From NCBI GenBank assembly GCA_001595885.1, contig LSSH01000085.1, positions 1 to 41,093 on the forward strand: DNA of 41,093 nucleotides, given 5' to 3'. The notes beneath the pieces are model-generated. The model was not told the origin of the DNA and ran no database searches. It saw only the letters and a list, made by a program, of their open reading frames with translations. The DNA is from Candidatus Proteinoplasmatales archaeon SG8-5. GTDB taxonomy: Archaea; Thermoplasmatota; Thermoplasmata; SG8-5. Made by a program: the position numbers and the translations under genes. Below, one piece after another: positions 30,359 through 37,570 of this stretch; positions within the stretch are counted from its first letter, which is position 1; each line of letters begins with the position of its first letter.

Positions 30359-30916
30359 TCAATGTTTATATGTGTTGATGTGAACGAATTCCTTAAAGGC
30401 CTTCCTTTCCGGCCTCTCTGTTTCCGCCTCAATCTGTTGCCCGGACATCAACGGATTAACCTCGTCCGACTTCCCGCCGACAATGACGAGCGTGATGACG
30501 TTCATCTCGTCCGGGATGTCAAGTATTTCCCGCGTCTTCCTCGGGCTGAAACCGGCGATGGGGTGCGCCACCAGGCCCAATTCGGTGGCCCTAAGGATGA
30601 GGAAGGCAGTGGCCATGCCCGTGTCGAAGAGGTAGTACTCCCTGTCCCTGATGACGTAGTCGTCGTCCTTCTTGCTGAACACGGCGATAATCATCGACGC
30701 GGCCTGTGCCCACTCGTTGCCCTTAGAGAGGGCGCCGTGCATCCTTTCCAGGATTTCAGCGTCGTGGACGAACACGTATTGCCAGGGCTGGTGGTTGAAA
30801 CATGAGGCTGATAACTGTGCGTGTCTTGCTAGGTCGTGAATTAGGTTCTCGTTTATCTCGACCGGCTCCAAAGAGCGGTACGCCCTCCTCTTCTCTATGG
30901 CCTCTTTCACGTCCAA
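30359..30916 (-). CDS. Nitroreductase-family FMN oxidoreductase
   Basis: 185 residues starting at TTG 30916 (MDVKEAIEKRRAYRSL); GAGGCATC is upstream. The family fold pattern (RRAYRSL, SASCFNHQPWQYVFV, YLFDTGMATAFLILRATELG, HPIAGFSPRKTREIL, VIVGG) supports an FMN-binding nitroreductase. Typical activities are reduction of nitro groups, quinones or flavins with NAD(P)H or ferredoxin. It lies in the middle of the redox island. Full length. Confidence 0.88.
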   Translation of the reverse strand: MDVKEAIEKRRAYRSLEPVEINENLIHDLARHAQLSASCFNHQPWQYVFVHDAEILERMHGALSKGNEWAQAASMIIAVFSKKDDDYVIRDREYYLFDTGMATAFLILRATELGLVAHPIAGFSPRKTREILDIPDEMNVITLVIVGGKSDEVNPLMSGQQIEAETERPERKAFKEFVHINTYKH

Positions 30917-30925
30917 AGCGATGCC

Positions 30926-31426
30926 TCACAATGATCTTTGAAATATCCATGGACCTCCGCTTCTCAGGCTTTGGAGGTTTATGTCAAGAAGCTCAATATG
31001 CTCCTTCTCGAAATCTGCCAACCTGTGGAACAGCTGGCGTATGTTATCGTCGTCCGTTATCTTCAAGTTATTGGCGTAGAAGGCCATGGACCTCTTCTCT
31101 ACCATTATGGCGTACTCAAGAGCCTTCTCGGGATCGCTGTCCCTGAAGACCCCGGGCAGCTCGTCCACGACGAACATCTCGCTCTTGCCCTCGATCGAAA
31201 CATCTATCTGCTCTGTGTCGTCGAACTCATCCAGCCTGTCAAGCTGGCGGTCGTACTCCTCCTCCAGCCACCTGATGTGGTCGACCTCCATGTTCACCAG
31301 GTGGGATATCATCTTCTGACCGGCCCTGTTCCTGACGAAGGAGCGCATATTGTTGTAGAACTCGTATCCGAACTGCTCGATATCGATGGCCTGTTTGATT
31401 ATGGCCAGTGAGGTGTCGATGCCCAT
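30926..31426 (-). CDS. Ferritin-like/rubrerythrin-domain protein I
   Basis: 166 residues. Helices with ferritin-like diiron ligands: IDIEQFGYEFYN, MEVDHIRWLEEEY, then YAIMVEKRSMAFYANN and DFEKEHIELLD. There is no C-terminal rubredoxin domain. The family is the rubrerythrin-like YhjR/erythrin superfamily. It follows the next gene's stop by 11 bp. Probably a peroxide or iron-handling protein; the exact substrate is unknown. Confidence 0.8.
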   Translation of the reverse strand: MGIDTSLAIIKQAIDIEQFGYEFYNNMRSFVRNRAGQKMISHLVNMEVDHIRWLEEEYDRQLDRLDEFDDTEQIDVSIEGKSEMFVVDELPGVFRDSDPEKALEYAIMVEKRSMAFYANNLKITDDDNIRQLFHRLADFEKEHIELLDINLQSLRSGGPWIFQRSL

Positions 31427-31437
31427 TTATGCTCCCC

Positions 31438-31929
31438 CTAGGGGCCGACGTGCATCATCGGCCAGTAATCGTCGTAATCCTCGAACTTGAGGCTGTTCTC
31501 CTTCTCGACCTTGAGTATGTTGTAATGGCCTTCTTCCATCTGGGCAAAGTACTCGAGTGTGCGCTTCTGTTCTGGGTCTTGCAGGATTCTGGCGAAGGCG
31601 AGATAGAAGTCCTTGGCTGCGAGTTCAGCGTTCATTGCACTTTCCAGAACGTCGCTGATAGGCACCTGCTCGTCGGGTATGATGATATTGGGCAGGGGTA
31701 CAGGACTTGCCCCCGGAAGAACGGGCTCCCTGCCTGGTATGTTCTCCCTGAAGGCTTCGATCAGGTACTCCCTGTGCCTTTCCTCTTCGGTGGCCAGGAA
31801 AGTCAGCCTGTCCTTCAGGTATGCGTTTCTCACCCTCCCCGCCAGTTTTGAATATACGTCCTTGCTCTCGACCTCGCTCATGATCGCGGCGAGGAAGATA
31901 TCCTCCAGGCTGTACCCGCTCAGGTCCAT
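31438..31929 (-). CDS. Ferritin-like/rubrerythrin-domain protein II
   Basis: 163 residues from ATG 31929 (MDLSGYSLEDIF); GGGGAG at about 31937-31942 supports it over the ATG at 31935. Diiron-type helices: IMSEVESKDVYSKLAG, ATEEERHREYLIE, then AMNAELAAKDFYLAFAR and QMEEGHYNILKVEKE. No rubredoxin site. It overlaps nothing and follows ferritin by 13 bp. The third member of the four-gene ferritin-like cluster. Function inferred as peroxide or iron handling. Confidence 0.8.
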   Translation of the reverse strand: MDLSGYSLEDIFLAAIMSEVESKDVYSKLAGRVRNAYLKDRLTFLATEEERHREYLIEAFRENIPGREPVLPGASPVPLPNIIIPDEQVPISDVLESAMNAELAAKDFYLAFARILQDPEQKRTLEYFAQMEEGHYNILKVEKENSLKFEDYDDYWPMMHVGP

Positions 31930-31942
31930 TGTCATCTCCCCT

Positions 31943-32458
31943 TCAGTCGCCCGGAGCGGGGAACGTGAACAGCGGAGCACGGGCCCCCATTTCCTTGTCA
32001 AGCATGAAGAGGCCGCTGCCGCCCTTGACCAGCGCCAGCTGCTGTACGATCTCGTCAGCCGAGGCTTCCTCCTCAACCTGCTCCTCCACGAACCATTGCA
32101 GGAAGTTGTTCGTCGCGTGGTCCTTTTCCTTGATCGCCAGGTCCACGAGCTTGTTTATCATACCGGTGACCTTTGTTTCGTGCTTGTACGCGGCCTTGAA
32201 GATTGCCAATGGGTCCTTCCAGGACGTCTGAGGTTTTTCGATTGTATCGAGGGTCACGCTCCCGCCTCGCTCCAGTACGTAGTCGTATATCTTGATGGCG
32301 TGATAGAGTTCTTCCTGGGCCTGGATCTTCATCCAATGAGCGAAACCGGGCAGGCTCTTGCTGTCCAGGTCGGCAGACATTGAAAGATAAAGGTATGATG
32401 AATAAAGTTCCGCGTTCACCTGCAGGCTCAGCGCCTTCTCCACCTTCTTGTTCAACAT
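31943..32458 (-). CDS. ftn: Ferritin
   Basis: 171 residues of FtnA type. N-terminal ferroxidase ligands: LQVNAELYSSYLYLSMS, AQEELYHAIKIYDY, then FVEEQVEEEASADEIVQQL. It should form 24-mer cages that store Fe(III), reducing Fenton chemistry. GAGGTG lies upstream; the start ATG 32458 is 9 bp after the SOR stop. The C-terminal ferritin helix E is short. Iron storage beside the Fur/PerR-type regulator is consistent with oxidative-stress and iron control. Confidence 0.92.
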   Translation of the reverse strand: MLNKKVEKALSLQVNAELYSSYLYLSMSADLDSKSLPGFAHWMKIQAQEELYHAIKIYDYVLERGGSVTLDTIEKPQTSWKDPLAIFKAAYKHETKVTGMINKLVDLAIKEKDHATNNFLQWFVEEQVEEEASADEIVQQLALVKGGSGLFMLDKEMGARAPLFTFPAPGD

Positions 32459-32467
32459 GTCGACACC

Positions 32468-32842
32468 TCAGCTCTTCCACAGGCCGTGGATGTTGCAGTA
32501 TTCCCTGGCCGATATCTTCTCGGCCGTGCACATGAACAAGGCCTCCGGGGGGTCTCCTGGCTTCAGGTATTTCCTGTAGCTCCTGTCCTCGGTCACCAGC
32601 TCGATCCACTCTATGTAGTGCTTCTCCTCCATGGGGTGGAGTGTCGAGCCGACGTAGATCTTGACCACGTCTCCGTCCCTCTCGATGACGGGCACGTGCT
32701 TCTCAACGGCCATTTCGGCGGTCTTTTCCTCCATCAGAACCATCGGCTCCCCGCAGCAGACCAGCTCTCCGGGCCCGCCGTGGATCATGTGCACGATGTT
32801 CCCGCACATCTCACACTTGTATATCTCGTTCAGTTCGGTAAT
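32468..32842 (-). CDS. sor: Superoxide reductase (desulfoferrodoxin) with an apparent AUU start
   Basis: 124 residues. The N-terminal desulforedoxin centre is YKCEMCGN...ELVCC (Cys10, 13, 29, 30), and the SOR core keeps EKHVPVIE (Lys48, His49), His69, His75, Cys116 and His119, so it should reduce superoxide to H2O2 using rubredoxin. The first ATG in frame (32809) would give MCGNIV and lose Cys10 of the rubredoxin-like site. The upstream frame is open and reads TELNEIYKC after ATT (32842-32840), with GGAGGTGA at 32847-32854, 4 nt before. No ATG, GTG or TTG supplies the start, so AUU initiation (or a sequence difference from ATG) is inferred. A CTG in frame at 32833 is a weaker alternative. Confidence 0.85.
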   Translation of the reverse strand: MTELNEIYKCEMCGNIVHMIHGGPGELVCCGEPMVLMEEKTAEMAVEKHVPVIERDGDVVKIYVGSTLHPMEEKHYIEWIELVTEDRSYRKYLKPGDPPEALFMCTAEKISAREYCNIHGLWKS

Positions 32843-32853
32843 ATCCTCACCTC

Positions 32854-33390
32854 CTAATCCTCCAAGCTCAGGTGCTCGGAATCGTACCAGTATCCGGTCC
32901 TGCCCAGGAAGTCGAACTCCTCCTCCAGGATGTGATAGTGGTTCTTCTCCTGATGAATGATCTCCTTTATGACGTCCCGGGCACCCTCGTCCTCTGTCTT
33001 TTCCAGTATCATTGAATAATAGTCGATCGCCTGCTTTTCGCTGTCCATCGCCGCATTGAGGGCGTCGAGGTCGTTCGTGTCCGGGTTCGCGCCCTCCGTG
33101 ACCCGCAGGTCCTTTGGGAACACGGGAAGGTTCGCATACTTCTTGCTGGAGTTGACGAGTTTCTCGTATTCTGCTTTGTCTATACAGTCCTCGAACAGCT
33201 TCTGAAAGGTATCGAGATGCATTTGCTCATCCTTTGCGAGGCTTTGGAAGATCCTGCTTCCGATCTCGTTCGAGGTCTGTGCGGCCGCCCTCATGTAGAA
33301 CGCATAGCCGTCCTTTTCCATCTGGATGGCCTGCTGTATGGCCTCCTTCACACCTATATCTTCGTTCAAATAATCACCCGTTCTACTCAC
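32854..33390 (-). CDS. Ferritin-like/rubrerythrin-domain protein III
   Basis: 178 residues; the start is GTG 33390, overlapping the stop of the Cys-rich small gene by 4 bases. Diiron-type helices: IQMEKDGYAFYMRAA, KDEQMHLDTFQKLFE, then NAAMDSEKQAIDYYSMI and HQEKNHYHILEEEFD. There is no rubredoxin domain. A C-terminal WYDSEH tail is present. Likely a peroxidase or iron protein of the rubrerythrin superfamily. Confidence 0.82.
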   Translation of the reverse strand: MSRTGDYLNEDIGVKEAIQQAIQMEKDGYAFYMRAAAQTSNEIGSRIFQSLAKDEQMHLDTFQKLFEDCIDKAEYEKLVNSSKKYANLPVFPKDLRVTEGANPDTNDLDALNAAMDSEKQAIDYYSMILEKTEDEGARDVIKEIIHQEKNHYHILEEEFDFLGRTGYWYDSEHLSLED

Positions 33391-33539
33391 TTAACCCTCT
33401 TCATCGGATGACCGCAGCAGTAGGGCAGGGCGTTGGGCTCTGAATCGAACTCTATCACCGAGCAACTGCAGTCTGCTCCACAATCGCATTCATACTTCAC
33501 CGGTTTCCCGGCTTCCTTACATCCGCATGTCTCACACAT
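33387..33539 (-). CDS. Cysteine-rich 50-residue protein (metallothionein- or rubredoxin-like)
   Basis: A short gene with an excellent GGAGGTGA (33545-33552) 5 nt before ATG 33539. The product has 9 cysteines in 50 residues (2, 5, 7, 18, 20, 24, 26, 41, 42) in CETCGCK, CDCGADCSC and YCCGHPMK. The CCGHPM end resembles the desulforedoxin site of SOR (CCGEPM). It could bind Zn, Fe or Cd, or be a small electron or metal carrier. Its stop overlaps the ferritin-like gene's GTG start. Coding is supported by the ribosome site and the overlapping gene order. Family not recognised. Confidence 0.7.
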   Translation of the reverse strand: MCETCGCKEAGKPVKYECDCGADCSCSVIEFDSEPNALPYCCGHPMKRVK

Positions 33540-33554
33540 TTTTTTCACCTCCAA

Positions 33555-34730
33555 TTATCCTAGTATTTTTCCTAACTCTTTACCTATTGATTTGACGTTC
33601 CCCAGCTCTTCAGTGTCGGGAACGAACTTCAGGTTCACATACTCGATCGGAACCTCCCAGCCCATGTCCTTCATGAACTTCTCGATCTCGCCGGCAGCCT
33701 GGCCACCCCATCCGAACGAGCCGAACGCGAACCCCAGGCGGTCCTTCGGCCTCAGGCCCTTCAAGTAAGTTAGAAAGCCTCCCATCGACGGAAGCATTCC
33801 GTTGTTGATGGTTGGCGAACCTATCAGAATCAGTTTTGATGTTATCAGGTCGGTCATGACATCCGAGATGTGGGTGTTCTTTAAGCTGCGGACGGTCACT
33901 GGAACGTCCGCCTCGCTCAGACCCTCTGCGAGGGCGTATGCGATTCTCTCGGTGGAGCCCCACATCGTGTCGTAGACTATGAGGGCCCTTGCCTCGGTTT
34001 CGTGGTTTGCCCATTTCACGTACTCGGCAAGTATGTCCGGTATGCGGGAGCGCCAGATGATGCCGTGGCTTGGTGCTATCATGTCGATGTCCAGACCGCC
34101 CAGCGCTTCCAGGGCCTTGCCGACCTGGGTGCCGTAGGGCATGACGATGTTCGCGTAATATGTGGCTGTCGCTTCCTTCAGGACACCCCATTCAATCTCG
34201 TCGTCGAACCTCTCCGCGCTTGCTATGTGCTGGCCGAAGGCATCGTTGGGCAGGAGGAGGTTCTCCTCGGGAATATAGGTGACCATTGAATCCGGCCAGT
34301 GTACCATTGGCACGTGAACGAAGACCAGTGTCCTCTTGCCGATGCTCAGCTCTTCACCGGACTGGGCGACGTGGAAGTTCCAATCCCTCTTGTAGTGCCT
34401 GCGAAGGCCCTTCTCGCCCTGGACCGAGGTAATGAGTGTGGCGTTCGGAGCCTCCTCCAATATCTTGGGCAACGAGCCCGAGTGGTCCATCTCGACATGG
34501 TTGGAGACCACGTAATCTATCTTTGAGGGGTCGATTATCTCCTTGATCCGGGCCAACATCTCGCCGTACAGGTAATGCTTGACGGTGTCGACCAAGACCA
34601 CCTTCTCGTCGATTATCAGGTAGGCGTTGTACGTGGTCCCCCTGTGGGTCTTGTATCCGTGGAAATCCTGGATATGCCAGTCGATGCCGCCCACCCAATA
34701 TATGCCCGGTTTTATCTCGATTTTATTCAA
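33555..34730 (-). CDS. fprA: Flavodiiron protein FprA (A-type flavoprotein)
   Basis: 391 residues from TTG 34730 (MNKIEIKPGIYWVGG), which is preferred because GGAGTGA overlaps the rubredoxin stop just upstream and the longer frame has no family match. The N-terminal metallo-beta-lactamase-like diiron domain (HVEMDHSGSL, H..HWPD, PSHGIIW) and C-terminal flavodoxin domain (VYDTMWGSTERIAYAL, TINNGMLPSMGGFLTYL) are present. It reduces O2 to water (or NO), using rubredoxin as donor. The rubredoxin gene is directly upstream (4-bp gap), as expected. Confidence 0.92.
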   Translation of the reverse strand: MNKIEIKPGIYWVGGIDWHIQDFHGYKTHRGTTYNAYLIIDEKVVLVDTVKHYLYGEMLARIKEIIDPSKIDYVVSNHVEMDHSGSLPKILEEAPNATLITSVQGEKGLRRHYKRDWNFHVAQSGEELSIGKRTLVFVHVPMVHWPDSMVTYIPEENLLLPNDAFGQHIASAERFDDEIEWGVLKEATATYYANIVMPYGTQVGKALEALGGLDIDMIAPSHGIIWRSRIPDILAEYVKWANHETEARALIVYDTMWGSTERIAYALAEGLSEADVPVTVRSLKNTHISDVMTDLITSKLILIGSPTINNGMLPSMGGFLTYLKGLRPKDRLGFAFGSFGWGGQAAGEIEKFMKDMGWEVPIEYVNLKFVPDTEELGNVKSIGKELGKILG

Positions 34731-34734
34731 TTTT

Positions 34735-34893
34735 TCACTCCATTTCGAATTGGTCCTTCGAAGCCCCGCAAAGGGGACATGTCCAGTCATCCGGCAGGTC
34801 GCTGAATTCAATACCCGGTTCAATGTCGTTGTCCGGGTCCCCCTTTTTCGGGTCATACAAATATCCGCAGACCGTGCACCTGTACTTGTCCAT
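34735..34893 (-). CDS. rd: Rubredoxin
   Basis: 52 residues (MDKYRCTVCGYLYDPKKGD...WTCPLCGASKDQF): two C-x2-C knuckles (Cys6, Cys9, Cys39, Cys42) around a typical rubredoxin core. The ATG at 34893 follows the Fur/PerR TGA by 1 base, with GGAGGTAG inside the regulator's last codons. It should donate electrons to FprA (next gene) and to SOR and the rubrerythrins. It is the central electron carrier of the island. Confidence 0.93.
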   Translation of the reverse strand: MDKYRCTVCGYLYDPKKGDPDNDIEPGIEFSDLPDDWTCPLCGASKDQFEME

Positions 34894-34894
34894 A

Positions 34895-35323
34895 TCAACT
34901 ACCTCCTTCCTTAGCTAAGCAATCCTTGCAAACACCCTTGAAATAACCGTGCACCTCATCGATCCTGTGTCCCCCCTGCAGCACTTCTTTGAGATACGGG
35001 CATTCTACCTCGATATCAATGATCTCCCCGCATTTCTTACAAAGGAAATGCTGATGAGGATTAATAATACTATCGAATCTCAGCTCGGACTCCGAAATTG
35101 TCAGGGCGTGAATCAAATTATGTGACCTCAACGTGTCCAAGGTGTTGTAGACCGTCGTCCTGGACAATGACGGATTCTTCTTTTTCAGGTCCCTGTAGAT
35201 CATGTCCGCGTTCGGATGGTTCCTGTTCTTGTCCAGATATCTCAATATTTCCAACCTTTGCGGGGTTACCTTGATGCCGTTCTTCCTAAGAAAAAGGGCA
35301 TAATCGTCCAAAGCCACCGTCAT
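34895..35323 (-). CDS. Fur/PerR-family metalloregulator
   Basis: 142 residues. An N-terminal winged helix (GIKVTPQRLEILRYL, SLSRTTVYNTLDTLRSHNLIH), a dimerisation domain with INPHQHFLCKKCG and a C-terminal CKDC (structural Zn: CxxC pairs at about 94-97 and 134-137) identify a Fur-family protein. The HPHQHFLCKKC region and the peroxide-defence context point to PerR rather than Fur, but the regulatory-site residues cannot settle this by eye. It is the first gene of the island and probably controls it and itself. A palindrome in its promoter (35344-35356) is a likely operator. Confidence 0.88.
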   Translation of the reverse strand: MTVALDDYALFLRKNGIKVTPQRLEILRYLDKNRNHPNADMIYRDLKKKNPSLSRTTVYNTLDTLRSHNLIHALTISESELRFDSIINPHQHFLCKKCGEIIDIEVECPYLKEVLQGGHRIDEVHGYFKGVCKDCLAKEGGS

Positions 35324-35343
35324 TGTATCATTTCCTAATTTGT

Positions 35344-35356
35344 AATTGTTTCAATT
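35344..35356 (-). promoter_or_regulatory. Candidate Fur/PerR operator overlapping the promoter
   Basis: AATTGTTTCAATT is a 13-bp inverted repeat (AATTG-TTT-CAATT). The minus-strand TATA (GTTAAATAT, 35376-35384) puts the transcription start near 35355, inside the palindrome. A repressor bound here would block transcription of the fur-rubredoxin-fprA operon, so autoregulation is likely. Binding is not shown. Confidence 0.5.
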
Positions 35357-35445
35357 TAAGACAGAAACCTCCCTCATATTTAACTGATTTCCCTTAAACG
35401 TTAATCCGGTTTCAAATTCTCCTTTTTTTATATATGAGAAAACTA

Positions 35446-35509
35446 TTTATACAAATATCTATTTTCAGTTAATAATCTATCTATCATCATAAAAATTGAC
35501 GGATAGATA
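35446..35509 (+). promoter_or_regulatory. satP promoter with 8-bp inverted repeat in the leader
   Basis: TTTATA at 35446-35451 predicts a start near 35475. TATCTATC (35478-35485) pairs with GATAGATA (35502-35509) across a 16-nt spacer. This would form a hairpin at the very 5' end of the mRNA or be a regulator site. GGAGGA lies at about 35527-35532 before the ATG at 35539. Confidence 0.5.
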
Positions 35510-35538
35510 TCTGGATGAGAGAAAACGGAGGAAATTGA

Positions 35539-36123
35539 ATGACTGAAAATGAGAAAGTAAGCTTGGCAAATCCTGCCGCGCTGGGTCTCTTTGGTTTGAG
35601 CGTTATCGCATTGATGTTGGCGGCCGAGATGTTCGAATGGGCCGAACCTGATTCTTCGCTGATGATGCTGCAGCCGTGGGTCTTCTTCATCGGAGGACTG
35701 GCCCTGATCATTGCAGCCCTGTTCGAGTTCAAATTGGGAGACGTCTTTGCGGGCACGTTCTTCGGTGCCTTCGGCCTCTTCTGGTTCGCGATCGGCCAGC
35801 CGTGGTGGGAAGTTACAATCGGATGGGAACAACTCGGATTCATCATATTTGGATACTTCATATTCTTCGCAATCATGACCTTCGCGGCAGCTACGAAGGA
35901 CCTGGTCAAAGTTCTGGTGCTTTTCTTCTCGATGCTGACGTTCGCCGGACTCGCCGTTTCAATCTTCTTAGACGCCGCACCCGAATTGACAGGCCTGGCA
36001 GCCATCCTATTGGCAGCAACTGGTTTCTACGCATCCGCAGCCGTTCTACTGAGGGCGATGGCCGGATTCGACGTGCTCCCGGTTGGCAAGCCTCTGCTGA
36101 CATTCAAGAAAATCGAGCTGTAG
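35539..36123 (+). CDS. satP: GPR1/FUN34/YaaH (SatP) family acetate permease
   Basis: 194 residues with six predicted membrane helices. The family signature is NPAALGLFGLS near residue 11 (normally NPAPLGL), and the C-terminal GFYASAAVLLRA helix is typical. SatP/GPR1-type proteins move acetate or other short carboxylates. This fits the two acyl-/acetyl-CoA synthetase genes 1.4 and 3.1 kb downstream, although an HD-hydrolase gene intervenes. GGAGGA precedes the ATG, and a T-run follows the stop. Confidence 0.85.
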   Translation: MTENEKVSLANPAALGLFGLSVIALMLAAEMFEWAEPDSSLMMLQPWVFFIGGLALIIAALFEFKLGDVFAGTFFGAFGLFWFAIGQPWWEVTIGWEQLGFIIFGYFIFFAIMTFAAATKDLVKVLVLFFSMLTFAGLAVSIFLDAAPELTGLAAILLAATGFYASAAVLLRAMAGFDVLPVGKPLLTFKKIEL

Positions 36124-36133
36124 AGATACAGCC

Positions 36134-36149
36134 TTTTTTTCTTTTATTT
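36134..36149 (+). terminator. T-rich archaeal-type terminator after satP
   Basis: TTTTTTTCTTTTATTT begins 10 bp after the satP stop. Archaeal RNA polymerase terminates at such T-runs, so satP is probably monocistronic and the HD gene at 36176 needs its own start or read-through. Confidence 0.55.
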
Positions 36150-36175
36150 CCCTTATCGATTAGCGAGGCCAAGCG

Positions 36176-37486
36176 ATGTCCAAGCAGATAGTCATCCATG
36201 ACACGGTCCACGGCACGATTGTTCTGGACCCCTGCGCCGGGAAGTTGCTGAACACCCCTGAGGTCCAGCGACTCGCTGGCATCAAGCAGCTGGGGCTCTC
36301 TTTCCTCGTATTTCCCGGGGCCAATCATACGCGGCTGGAGCACTCTGTTGGCACATATCATGTGGCCCGAAGGCTGTCCAATGTGCTTGGTCTGGAAAAG
36401 GCCGAGGCTGACATCGTTAGTTATGCAGCACTCCTGCACGACATCGGTCATGGCCCTTACTCGCATACACTGGAGGTTGTATTGCACGACATGCTCGGCA
36501 TCGACCACATGGAATTGACAAAGGACGTGATCCTTGGTAAGAACAGGATGGTGCCGGACGAGTTCCTTGAGATCCCCGATTCCGATGTCATGATATCTGA
36601 CATCCTGAAGGAACATTCTATAGACGAGAAGCTGGTGGGAGAGCTCGTACACGGTAATTCGGTGCCCTCGGATGAACAGGCGGTCCTCACCCACAACGGC
36701 CAGCAGTTCTTCAACGAGAAGGTGTATCTGGGCCAGCTCATACACGGTCCCATCGATTGCGACCAGATCGATTACCTGTTGAGGGATTCGCATTACACTG
36801 GTGTCGCGCACGGGACGGTAGACCTTGCACGATTGCTACACACGCTGACCATCCACAATCACGACCTGGTTGTCAAGGAAAAGGGCCTCAGCGCCGTGGA
36901 GGGGATGCTGGTCGCCCGCAGTCTCATGTATTCGTCCGTGTACTTTCACAAGACCGCGCGGATGGCCGAGCTCCTGCTCTCCAAGGCTGTGAAGATGGCC
37001 CTCGACAGGGCCAAGACTATGGACGTGCAGATGATGAACGACGCGGAGCTTGTCGGATGGCTGGATAGCCTCGGAGGCTTCCAGCGCGAGGTGGTCCTTC
37101 GATTGAAGTTCAGGAAGCTCTACAAGGTGGCCTTCGGAAGGAGGGTCGGAGACCTCAGTGAGGAGGAGCAGGCCCGGCTTATAGATATTACCGAGAATAA
37201 CTCCTGGGTATCAATTGAGAACTCGATTTGTCAACGGCTGGGCCTTAAAGACGGGAGCGTGTTGATCGACATCCCCGAGCCGGACCTGCTGCTGGCCGAA
37301 CCGAGGATATCCAGGACAGATATCAAGGTGCTTTCCGACGGCAAGGTCAAGAGCCTGACAAAGATGACGCCGTTCTCAAAGGCCATCCAGCAGAAGAAGA
37401 TATCCAGATGGGCATTGATGGTGTCGTGCGATAAGACGAACAGGGAGGCGGTAGGCAAGGCCGCCGAGAAGCTCATTTTCAGTTGA
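36176..37486 (+). CDS. HD-domain phosphohydrolase (dNTPase-like, COG1078)
   Basis: 436 residues. The HD signature HTRLEHSVGTYHVARR, then LLHDIGHGPYSHTLE, with the His/Asp metal ligands intact, and a later GPIDCDQIDYLLRDSHYTG motif, mark the family of archaeal/bacterial HD hydrolases related to dGTP triphosphohydrolases and SAMHD1. It probably hydrolyses a nucleotide or signalling molecule. The C-terminal 120 residues are a family-specific helical extension. Start ATG 36176. It lies between the acetate permease and the CoA synthetase genes, with no clear functional link to them. Confidence 0.85.
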   Translation: MSKQIVIHDTVHGTIVLDPCAGKLLNTPEVQRLAGIKQLGLSFLVFPGANHTRLEHSVGTYHVARRLSNVLGLEKAEADIVSYAALLHDIGHGPYSHTLEVVLHDMLGIDHMELTKDVILGKNRMVPDEFLEIPDSDVMISDILKEHSIDEKLVGELVHGNSVPSDEQAVLTHNGQQFFNEKVYLGQLIHGPIDCDQIDYLLRDSHYTGVAHGTVDLARLLHTLTIHNHDLVVKEKGLSAVEGMLVARSLMYSSVYFHKTARMAELLLSKAVKMALDRAKTMDVQMMNDAELVGWLDSLGGFQREVVLRLKFRKLYKVAFGRRVGDLSEEEQARLIDITENNSWVSIENSICQRLGLKDGSVLIDIPEPDLLLAEPRISRTDIKVLSDGKVKSLTKMTPFSKAIQQKKISRWALMVSCDKTNREAVGKAAEKLIFS

Positions 37487-37520
37487 GTCTCTACCGTTAT
37501 TATTCAACCGGAAGTCCGCA

Positions 37521-37530
37521 ATATTAATTA
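37521..37530 (+). promoter_or_regulatory. TATA box for the acyl-CoA synthetase gene
   Basis: ATATTAATTA lies 41-50 bp upstream of the ATG at 37571, predicting a start near 37550 and a short leader with GGTGATGA before the ATG. Confidence 0.45.
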
Positions 37531-37570
37531 GGCCACGAACAATGCGGAGCGGTAAGAATCCGGTGATGAA

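Noticed and set aside
32073..32609. 178-codon minus-strand frame overlapping ferritin and SOR
   Set aside because: Shifted frame of two well-identified genes; composition is Arg/Gly/Pro-rich as expected for a shadow.
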